DNA of 64,000 bases from Pandoraea anhela (GTDB lineage: Bacteria; Pseudomonadota; Gammaproteobacteria; Burkholderiales; Burkholderiaceae). The notes under the pieces were generated by a model. The model searched no databases. It had not been told where the DNA came from and was given only the letters and a program-made list of their open reading frames with translations. This document shows positions 57,363 to 64,000 of this stretch, in pieces (within the stretch, counting starts at the first letter, position 1; each line of letters begins with the position of its first letter). Both the position numbers and the translations under genes were made by a program. The stretch spans positions 62,001 through 126,000 of the forward strand of contig NZ_CABPSB010000010.1 in NCBI RefSeq assembly GCF_902459655.1, given 5' to 3'.

Positions 57363-58430
57363 TTAACGGCCCGCACCGGCGTTGGCGCTGCTGCCGTCGG
57401 ACTTGCCCGGCTTGGCGCCGGGAACCGCTTTGCCCGCTACCGGCTTCACCGCCTGCGCCGGGCGCTGGCGATTGGCGTAACGCTGGGCAAGCACGGCGCA
57501 CACCATCAATTGCATCTGGTGAAACAACATCAGCGGCAAAACGATGGCGCCGAGCGGACCGGTCGCGAACAGCACCTTGGCCATGGGGATGCCGCTCGCG
57601 AGGCTCTTCTTCGAGCCGCAGAAGACGATGGTGATCTCATCTTCCCGCGAAAACCCGAGCCAGCGGGCCGAATACGTCGTCAATGCAAGCATGACGGCCA
57701 GAATCACCGCGCAGCAGCCGATCAGACCGAGCAACGCCAGCGGCGGAATCTGATGCCACAGCCCGGTGTTCACCGCTTCGCTGAACGCCGTGTAGACGAC
57801 CAGCAGAATCGAGCCCTGATCGACCACCTTGAGCAGGCCGCGATGGCGCTCGACCCATTTGCCGATGGCCTTGCGCGAGAGCTGGCCGGCAATGAACGGC
57901 ACCAGCAGTTGCAGCATGATGTTGCCGATGGAGTCGAACGGCGACGCGCCGCCGCTACCGTCGTGATGCACCACGATCAGCCCGACGAGCACCGGCGTGA
58001 TGAAAATGCCGAACAGGCTCGATGCCGACGCGCTGCACACCGCAGCCGGGACGTTGCCCCGCGCCATGGAGGTGAAGGCGATGGCCGATTGCACGGTGGC
58101 CGGCAGCGTGCACAGGAAAAGAATGCCCAGATAAAGCTCCGGGGTCACCATCCACGACAGCACGGGTTTGAGCGCCACACCGATGATCGGGAACATCACG
58201 AACGTGCTGGCGAACACCAGCAGGTGCAAACGCCAGTGCGTGGCGCCCGCGAGCACCGCCTCGCGCGAAAGCTTGGCGCCGTGCAGGAAGAACAATGCGG
58301 CAATCGCCACGTTGGTCAGCAGGTTGAAGGCGACTTCACCCTCGCCGTGGGCCGGCAGGAAGCTCGCCAGCGCAACGGTGGCAACCAGCATCAACGTGAA
58401 ATTGTCGGGAAGGAAACGCGGTCTGGCCAT
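57363..58430 (-). CDS. bile acid:sodium symporter-like transporter (SBF-like)
   Basis: A 355-residue inner-membrane protein with about ten hydrophobic segments, of the SBF-like/YfeH group. Typical blocks: FLPDNFTLMLVATVALASFLPA, FFLHGAKLSREAV, LPATVQSAIAFTSMARGNVPAAVCSAS and VFCGSKKSLASGIPMA. A basic Pro/Ala tail of 40 residues follows. Substrate unknown. Divergent from a LysR gene across 224 bp, so probably its target. Confidence 0.9.
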   Translation of the reverse strand: MARPRFLPDNFTLMLVATVALASFLPAHGEGEVAFNLLTNVAIAALFFLHGAKLSREAVLAGATHWRLHLLVFASTFVMFPIIGVALKPVLSWMVTPELYLGILFLCTLPATVQSAIAFTSMARGNVPAAVCSASASSLFGIFITPVLVGLIVVHHDGSGGASPFDSIGNIMLQLLVPFIAGQLSRKAIGKWVERHRGLLKVVDQGSILLVVYTAFSEAVNTGLWHQIPPLALLGLIGCCAVILAVMLALTTYSARWLGFSREDEITIVFCGSKKSLASGIPMAKVLFATGPLGAIVLPLMLFHQMQLMVCAVLAQRYANRQRPAQAVKPVAGKAVPGAKPGKSDGSSANAGAGR

Positions 58431-58654
58431 CGTCTATCTCGAATACTCTCTCTCGAATGCGTCTGAAACGACAAAGCCCGTCCGCCAGAACACGGGACGT
58501 GACGGCGTCTGGGCCGTCAGCGAGGGTCAACCGCCGAGTGCGGGCTCGAAAAGTGACCGGAAGTGTGTGCTTGCGCTACGGGTTTTCACGTATTAGAGCG
58601 CAAGGGTAGTTAAAATACAAATTCATTTAAAAATTTTATTCATACCAAATACGC

Positions 58655-59575
58655 ATGAATATCTCGCTCCGGCAACTCAAAGTGTTCCTAGCAGTCGCCG
58701 GGCACGGCAGTTTCAGCCGGGCCGGCGAGGATATCGGTCTCACCCAGCCCGCCGTGAGTCGCTGCATCCGGGAATTGGAGCAGGAACTCGGGCTCAAGCT
58801 GGTGGACCGCACCACACGGGAAGTCACGCTGACCGAAGTGGGCGCCAGCCTCTCGGCCACGCTCGCCCGGGTGCTGGACGAGTTGGAAAGCGCCCTGCGC
58901 GACACACATGGACTCGCCGAGGAGCGCCGGGGCCGGGTGCGCGTGGCGAGCGCACCGACCATTTCCGCGAATCTCATGCCCGAGTGCATTTCGGCCTGCG
59001 CGGCCCGTTATCCGGACATCACGCTGATGCTGCGCGATCAGGTGCAGACGCTGGCGACCGACAGTGTGCGGCATGGCGAAGTGGATTTCGGCGTGATCGT
59101 CGCCTCCGAGGGTACGGACGATCTCGTCGGCGAACCCATCATGGTCGAACCGTTTCTCGTGGTGTGCGACCGCTCACATCGCTTTGCCCAACAAACTCAG
59201 GTGACGTGGAATGCGCTCAACGGCGAGAAGCTGGTGTTACTCGATTACGCGTCCGGCAGCCGACCGCTGATCGACCGGGCGCTCGCCGAGCACGGCGCTT
59301 ACTGTCAGGTGACGCAGGAAGTCGGCCATGCGATTACCGTCTTTCGTATGGTCGAGGCCGGCATCGGCATCAGCATCATGCCCGCGCTGGCGCTGCCCGC
59401 CATGCCGGGGTTCGAAGCGCCGGGCAGCCGCCTCGTGGCCCTGCCGCTCACGCCGCAGATCGACCGCACCATCATGCTCGTGCGCCGCAAGAACCGCACC
59501 CTCTCGCCTGCCGCACAGTCTGTCTGGGAACTGATTCAGCAAATCACGGCGGCGCAACGTTCACCCACAAAGTAA
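58655..59575 (+). CDS. LysR-type transcriptional regulator
   Basis: A 306-residue LysR protein. HTH in residues 1-60 (MNISLRQLKVFLAVAGHGSFSRAGEDIGLTQPAVSRCIRELE, in parts), effector domain from RVRVASAPTISANLMPECIS with the hinge at about 88. Complete. The AT-rich strip 58604-58654 upstream separates it from the divergent SBF-like transporter gene and is its likely binding region. Confidence 0.93.
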   Translation: MNISLRQLKVFLAVAGHGSFSRAGEDIGLTQPAVSRCIRELEQELGLKLVDRTTREVTLTEVGASLSATLARVLDELESALRDTHGLAEERRGRVRVASAPTISANLMPECISACAARYPDITLMLRDQVQTLATDSVRHGEVDFGVIVASEGTDDLVGEPIMVEPFLVVCDRSHRFAQQTQVTWNALNGEKLVLLDYASGSRPLIDRALAEHGAYCQVTQEVGHAITVFRMVEAGIGISIMPALALPAMPGFEAPGSRLVALPLTPQIDRTIMLVRRKNRTLSPAAQSVWELIQQITAAQRSPTK

Positions 59576-59709
59576 GTGAGCGTTTGCTACAATACGAGGG
59601 CGTCGACTCCCCCCAAAAGTGCGTGACTGTGCCAACGGGCGTCTGCCCCGCCATCGTGCCTCGACGCCATGCCCGCGCCCTGCGGGCATTGTGTTTCCGG
59701 TACGGCGTC

Positions 59710-60003
59710 ATGGACTTGATCATCAAATACTTCAGTCCGCTGTGGCTTTTCCACGCGGCAGCCGATCTGTCTTTCTGGCAGCGGCATCAACTCGACCCGC
59801 GTATGCAGATCGTGAGTCGCTTCATGTGGCGGTATGTCATGCGTTGGTGCGTCGTGAGCGCCATGCTGCTCGTGCCTGCGGCCGTGATGGCGCATGGCCT
59901 CGCGGCAACCGGCCTTGCGCTGGCCGGAGGCTTCTCGGCGAGCGTGACGGTACTGATGGCCGCGCTGGCCCTGGGCTGCCTCATCGGCTCGCGCCTGCGC
60001 TAG
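59710..60003 (+). CDS. small hypothetical membrane protein
   Basis: A 97-residue product starting MDLIIKYFSPLWLFHAAADL. Two hydrophobic segments (CVVSAMLLVPAAVMAHGLAA and ASVTVLMAALALGCLIG) suggest an inner-membrane protein. A TACAAT box at 59588-59593 is a possible -10. The RBS is weak. Not recognised. The following gap 60004-60289 shows no features except the wrbA RBS. Confidence 0.6.
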   Translation: MDLIIKYFSPLWLFHAAADLSFWQRHQLDPRMQIVSRFMWRYVMRWCVVSAMLLVPAAVMAHGLAATGLALAGGFSASVTVLMAALALGCLIGSRLR

Positions 60004-60289
60004 CGCGCTGACGAGGGCTGACAGAGCTGGCAGGCGCCGACAGGCGTTAGCCGAACGCTGCCGGTCAACGCCCTGGCGCTCCTTGGCGGCAGGGCGCACC
60101 GGAAGGCGCGCCGCCACCGTCAGCGGCAGGACGGGGTGCGGCGCGACATGCGGCAAATCGTCTCGCGGGGCATCTCCTCAGCCCCAGGCAGAGCGTTTCA
60201 TCACGTGAGTCGGCTATGATGGAACGGCTTGTCTGGCGCGCGCATCGGCATGTCAGGCTGGCATCTCTTGACCCCCTAAGGAGATCCCC

Positions 60290-60922
60290 ATGGCCAACGC
60301 CAAGATCCTGGTGGTGTTCTATAGCATGTACGGGCACATCTACAAGATGGCCGAAGCGGTTGCCGAAGGCGCACGCAGCGTCGCCAGCGCCGAAGTCACT
60401 GTCATGCAAGTCCCTGAACTGGTGCCCGACGACGTGCTCGAGAAGAGCGGCGCCAAGGCCGCACGCGCGGCGTTTGCGAACGTGCCGGTCGCACGTGTCG
60501 AGCAACTCGCCGACTACGATGCGATCATTTTCGGCACACCGACCCGCTTCGGCAACATGACCGCGCAGATGCGCAACTTCCTCGACCAGACCGGCGGCCT
60601 CTGGGCCAAAGGCGCCCTCGTCGGAAAAGTCGGCAGCGTATTCGCCAGCACGGCCACGCAGCATGGCGGACAGGAAACGACCATCACCAGCTTCCACACC
60701 ACACTGCTCCACCACGGCATGGTGATCGTCGGCGTGCCGTACACCGAACCCGGTCTGACCAACATGGGAGAGATCACCGGCGGCACGCCGTATGGCGCCA
60801 CGACGCTGGCGGCCGGCGACGGCTCCCGTCAGCCCAGCGAGAACGAACTGAAGATTGCAAAGACGCAGGGCCGCCATGTGGCGGAAATCGCCGCCGCACT
60901 CAAGCACGGACGCGCGCTCTGA
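60290..60922 (+). CDS. wrbA: NAD(P)H:quinone oxidoreductase WrbA
   Basis: A 210-residue flavodoxin-like enzyme doing two-electron quinone reduction with FMN. FMN loop [55 protein letters not shown] and PYTEPGL ... GGTPYGATT are all typical. AAGGAGA precedes the ATG by 8 nt. Complete. Confidence 0.95.
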   Translation: MANAKILVVFYSMYGHIYKMAEAVAEGARSVASAEVTVMQVPELVPDDVLEKSGAKAARAAFANVPVARVEQLADYDAIIFGTPTRFGNMTAQMRNFLDQTGGLWAKGALVGKVGSVFASTATQHGGQETTITSFHTTLLHHGMVIVGVPYTEPGLTNMGEITGGTPYGATTLAAGDGSRQPSENELKIAKTQGRHVAEIAAALKHGRAL

Positions 60923-61065
60923 TCTAACGGCGCCGTCAGCCGCGCGCCGCCGGCCGACGCGGCTGGCGGCGCCCCCCTCCACAGCCCCTTCGGCTCCCCT
61001 TCCGACGCGATCGCGCACGCGCCACGGCATACCCGGCGCGAGGCGCGACGTTTCGGGCGATGCGC

Positions 61066-61917
61066 TCAGATCAGTTTCATCTCCTTGAGCACGTTGCGCA
61101 CGATGCGGGCACGCTTGGGCGCATCGGCGTCACTGCTCATGTCGATGTTCAGCGCGATCATCGTGAGATTGCCGTCACGTTCGAGCCAGCCGACCCACCA
61201 GCCGATATCCGGCTTCTTGTCCACGAACCAACCAGTCTTGCCGTGCAGCACGTAGTCGGCATTGGCTTCGACGATCGATATCTGACGCACGATATCCTGC
61301 GTGCGTGCCGAGAAGGGCAGCGTGCCGCGTGCAAGACGTTGCAGGAAGTCGACTTGTTCGCGCGCGGAGATCTGCAAGCTGTCGTCGATCCAGTACGCGT
61401 CCGCAGCGCGCCCGATCAGGTGGTTGCCATAACCCACGGCGTCGAGTTTGGCCTGTGCATACTCGCGCGGGATCTTGTGCGACACCCCCTGATAGCACGG
61501 CAGGCACGACACGCGAAACGCCGTGCGCAAGTCCATCGCGGCATTCCAGGCCTTGACGCGACGGGGCTTGCCGTCCCACGGAATCGTCTCGCGCTCGTTG
61601 TCCAGCGCCCCCGACTCGAGCGCCAGCAGGCTATTGAAAATCTTGTACGTCGACGCCGGCGAGACGCGACGCTCGGCCCGCATCGCGTCGAATGCCTGAT
61701 AGCGCTGTGTCTTGCCGTCGAGCACGACGATCGTGCCTTTGACGTCTTCTGCCACAAAGAACTTGCCCCAATCGGCACGCTCGGTCATGTGTACGGGCGC
61801 CGCACCGACGCCCTCCGCCGCGTACACCGGCGCAACCAGCATCGTGGGGCAGGCGAGCGCCGAGGCGAGCCGTAGTACGAATGCGACACGCCGCCAGCGA
61901 GAAAGTATATTTTTCAT
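61066..61917 (-). CDS. class D beta-lactamase (OXA-62-like)
   Basis: A 283-residue serine beta-lactamase with a signal peptide (MKNILSRWRRVAFVLRLASA ... VYAA, cleavage near 33). Motifs: STYK (Ser89 nucleophile, Lys92 to be carboxylated), YGN (163-165), KTGW (227-230), and Trp176 in YWIDD near the carboxy-Lys. The second motif, normally Ser-x-Val, reads Ser137-Cys-Leu within SCLPCYQ. The sequence resembles the OXA-62 group regarded as intrinsic to Pandoraea, some of whose members hydrolyse carbapenems; activity here is not shown. No mobile element flanks it and its composition is that of the neighbourhood, so it is chromosomal and resident. Start from MKNIL with AGGACAACGA before it. Confidence 0.94.
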   Translation of the reverse strand: MKNILSRWRRVAFVLRLASALACPTMLVAPVYAAEGVGAAPVHMTERADWGKFFVAEDVKGTIVVLDGKTQRYQAFDAMRAERRVSPASTYKIFNSLLALESGALDNERETIPWDGKPRRVKAWNAAMDLRTAFRVSCLPCYQGVSHKIPREYAQAKLDAVGYGNHLIGRAADAYWIDDSLQISAREQVDFLQRLARGTLPFSARTQDIVRQISIVEANADYVLHGKTGWFVDKKPDIGWWVGWLERDGNLTMIALNIDMSSDADAPKRARIVRNVLKEMKLI

Positions 61918-62135
61918 TTCGTTGTCCTGATGGGATGAATGACACACGTTGATGACACACGTTATCGGTGGCACTGGCCAGGCACCGCTTTTCGAAAGCG
62001 TTTGCAGCTTAGTGCGCGTTTCGCCAGATGCAAAGCACAGCTACCGTAACCGACGTAACCGCCGTATCATCGGCACGCCCCCTCAGCGTGTTTCCGAGGA
62101 ACCTGCGGATGCTGTCCGCTGCCCGGAGCGATTCG

Positions 62136-63830
62136 ATGTCTCTCGACGCCATGTCCGACAAGCCAACGCCGCCGCGCGCCCCCGACACCGCTTCCGGCGC
62201 CCCTTCGCACGCCCGACTCGTCGTGCGGCTCGACACCCCGCAAAAAATTGACGGTCGGCCGGTACGCTATCAAAGCCTCTGGCTGCTGATGCGCGTGTAC
62301 TACGCGGCGCATTACGAGACGTCACCGGTCTCCCTCGCCTCGCTGAAGATCCGCTTCGGTCAGGCGGCCATCGCGGGCGATCTGCGCATGCTCATCAGCC
62401 GGGCGTTTTCCGACTTTGCGCGATGGGGCGTGGCCGTGGGCTGGGGCGACGACCCTCACATGGACGTGCGGCTTCTGCCCACACGCGGACGCGGCAAAGG
62501 TCCCTTCTGGCTCGCGCCTCACGAGATGTCGCGCTTTGTCGTCACCATCGGCGACGCCATGCCCGACGACCCGCGTCGCGCCATCGCCACCTTTCTCGGG
62601 TTGCCGCAGGATGCCGCCCCCGACACGCAATCGCCCGCGCTCGATTACGTCATGCAGGACATTGCGTTCTGGCATCACCTCACGCTCGGCAAGCGCGACA
62701 TGCAGGACGGCGTGTTCTTCGCGTCGCCGCCAACATCCTCCCCGGCCGACGCCAGACGGCAACGCACGGGAGCGATTCCGTCGTTCCATGCGGCTCAGGT
62801 GTGCGCGGTGGACGACGTGCAACGCGGCATCGCCTTGCTCGCGGAGACGATCGTGTGGCGCCGCATGGGAGACGCCGCCCGCACGAAACAGACGCTCGCC
62901 ACGCTCGCCACGACCTTCGGTGCGCACCGGTCGGGCTCGCCCACGTTACGCGCCATGCACTGGATCGTGCAGGCATGGCAAGCCTACGCATTGCGCGACG
63001 AAGCCGGTGCGTTCGCCCACTTGCAACGCATCAGCGACGACGCGTCGCTCGCCCCCTGCCTCGTCTACAACCCGCGCATCCGCTTCGAGAGCCGAAATTT
63101 GCAGGCGCTGCTGTACAAATCACACGCGGCGCGTAACGGCCCGATGCCGGCACGGGCGCAATCGGCCGCCGACGCACTCGCGGCCTTCTCCGACGCCCTG
63201 CAAGCCGCCTTCGAAGCCGACTCCATCGAACTGGCGCAACACGTCGCGGCGAACATCGGCCTGTCGCTCTGGCTGTTCTGGCAAGGCGCGCTCATCGATC
63301 CCGGCCGGCGGCTGGCCGCAGCCGAAGTACAGCGTCAGGCCTTACGCTGGATCGGACTGTCCGAATGGATTTGCGACCGTTTCGGTGTGGGCGGAAATTC
63401 CGTGTGGAATACGGTTTTCCTGTTGCGGATCGCACGCGGCGCCGTACCGGTACGACGCGATCCCGATCTGGAGACGCTGCGGGCGAGCACGCCGCTCGCG
63501 GTCGACGCGTTCCTCGACGCCGTGCAGCCCTTCGGTGCGCCCTTCTCGCGGGCGAAAGGCTTTTTGCGCTGGACCGACGTGGTGATGACGACACTGGCCG
63601 ACCACGAAGAGGGGCGCGTTCGCTTTGAGCCGCTTCAACTCGCGAATCTGTGGTTCGAGATGCTTTGGTTTGCACTGCACCAGGACGGCGACTCGCCCCA
63701 GGCGTTGCATGCGGCCCACTCGCTCGGACGCGTTCTCCCGATGCTCCCGCCGCCCGACCGGCGCTTCTTTCGCGACGCGTTGCGTTTGATGCCGCGCGAG
63801 TTTCAGAGAGAAGTCCGGCAGGCCGAATGA
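62136..63830 (+). CDS. large hypothetical protein (564 aa)
   Basis: Not recognised. The frame is open from 62028, with in-frame ATGs at 62028, 62109, 62136 and 62151; 62136 has GGAG 7 nt upstream and is preferred. After a 25-residue Pro/Ala head, residues about 30-130 look like a winged-helix or replication-initiator-like fold (VRYQSLWLLMRVYYAAHYE, then LRMLISRAFSDFARWGVAVGWG). The remainder is strongly helical and Ala/Leu-rich, resembling TPR-type helical repeats (AFAHLQRISDDASLAPCLVY, ALAAFSDALQAAFEADSIELAQHVAANIG). No signal peptide or membrane helix. The next frame overlaps its stop (ATGA), suggesting a two-gene unit. Confidence 0.75.
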   Translation: MSLDAMSDKPTPPRAPDTASGAPSHARLVVRLDTPQKIDGRPVRYQSLWLLMRVYYAAHYETSPVSLASLKIRFGQAAIAGDLRMLISRAFSDFARWGVAVGWGDDPHMDVRLLPTRGRGKGPFWLAPHEMSRFVVTIGDAMPDDPRRAIATFLGLPQDAAPDTQSPALDYVMQDIAFWHHLTLGKRDMQDGVFFASPPTSSPADARRQRTGAIPSFHAAQVCAVDDVQRGIALLAETIVWRRMGDAARTKQTLATLATTFGAHRSGSPTLRAMHWIVQAWQAYALRDEAGAFAHLQRISDDASLAPCLVYNPRIRFESRNLQALLYKSHAARNGPMPARAQSAADALAAFSDALQAAFEADSIELAQHVAANIGLSLWLFWQGALIDPGRRLAAAEVQRQALRWIGLSEWICDRFGVGGNSVWNTVFLLRIARGAVPVRRDPDLETLRASTPLAVDAFLDAVQPFGAPFSRAKGFLRWTDVVMTTLADHEEGRVRFEPLQLANLWFEMLWFALHQDGDSPQALHAAHSLGRVLPMLPPPDRRFFRDALRLMPREFQREVRQAE

Positions 63831-64000
63831 CGGAACATCCCGGCACGATCGACGCTTTTGGCGAGGATTGCCTCAACTTCTCGTATGGCTTCCGCACTCG
63901 CCGCGCACACCGGCGGACTGCTCCACCGCCTGCGCATGCGGCATTGCAGCAACCCGCCGTTCACGTTTTTCGGGACACATCGCGCTTGTGTTTGCCGGGG
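63827..64000 (+). CDS. possible coupled downstream gene, 3'-truncated by window edge
   Basis: An ATG overlaps the stop of the preceding gene (ATGA) and the frame stays open for 58 codons to the window end. It reads MTEHPGTIDAFGEDCLNFSYGF and onward. A competing frame from an ATG at 63885 is also open. Too short to assign. Confidence 0.4.
   Translation, partial: MTEHPGTIDAFGEDCLNFSYGFRTRRAHRRTAPPPAHAALQQPAVHVFRDTSRLCLPG

Noticed and set aside
54750-58466. Plus-strand open frame of 1238 codons
   Set aside because: It runs through gluQ in another frame and antisense to rhlE and the transporter gene. His/Arg-rich composition is that of a shadow frame.
61066-61917. Beta-lactamase gene as a mobile cassette
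   Set aside because: No attC-like hairpin, integrase, insertion sequence or target duplication was seen, and composition equals that of the neighbours.
1-64000. tRNA or rRNA genes
   Set aside because: No GGTTCGAATCC-type T-arm with a matching acceptor stem and no rRNA-like conserved stretches were noticed on either strand by eye.

Overview
The window is a high-GC (about 64 %) chromosomal segment of a betaproteobacterium. The best guess is Pandoraea (Burkholderiaceae): it carries a class D beta-lactamase of the OXA-62 type, a Burkholderia-style trimeric porin, and gene orders typical of that family (hemF-nadD-rsfS-rlmH, maf-rng, yebC-purD). No rRNA, tRNA, CRISPR array, insertion sequence or prophage was seen. 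Almost all of the sequence is ordinary chromosome with tight coding.

Left part (1-12.4 kb): a catabolic divergon. A leftward operon (thiolase, acyl-CoA ligase, two PPC/DUF296 proteins) and a rightward operon (TRAP transporter DctP-DctQM plus a short-chain dehydrogenase) diverge from a 734-bp intergenic region. That region holds two near-perfect sigma-54 (-24/-12) promoters facing away from each other and three 16-bp palindromes between them. A LysR gene and a sigma-54 activator without a sensory domain follow and are the natural candidate regulators. The layout suggests uptake of an organic acid, its activation to a CoA thioester and thiolytic cleavage; the substrate is unknown.

Middle (12.4-37.2 kb): a porin, a glutamine-amidotransferase-like hydrolase with a long low-complexity N-terminus, a leftward operon (atypical SDR, methylglyoxal synthase, quinone oxidoreductase), upp, a DMT permease, a HerA-like ATPase, yebC-purD, an MscS channel, hemF, nadD-rsfS-rlmH, a complete glycerol-3-phosphate uptake operon ugpBAECQ, then maf and rng. 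The ugp operon lies between rlmH and maf, genes that are normally close neighbours.

Right part (37.2-64 kb): a CDF metal transporter, dTDP-sugar genes (rfbB-rfbA-rfbC, without rfbD), an AhpD-like protein, MsbA, RecQ, two family 2 glycosyltransferases, DnaE with a polyglycine tract, an unannotated-looking 492-residue protein that is a class II (edema factor/CyaA/ExoY-type) nucleotidyl cyclase, TrhO, GluQ-RS, RhlE, an SBF-like transporter with a divergent LysR gene, WrbA, the OXA beta-lactamase, and a large protein of unknown function.

The most interesting items are the orphan ExoY/CyaA-like cyclase at 51839-53317 and the sigma-54 divergon at 4574-5309. Functional assignments rest on motifs read by eye; no database search was possible.
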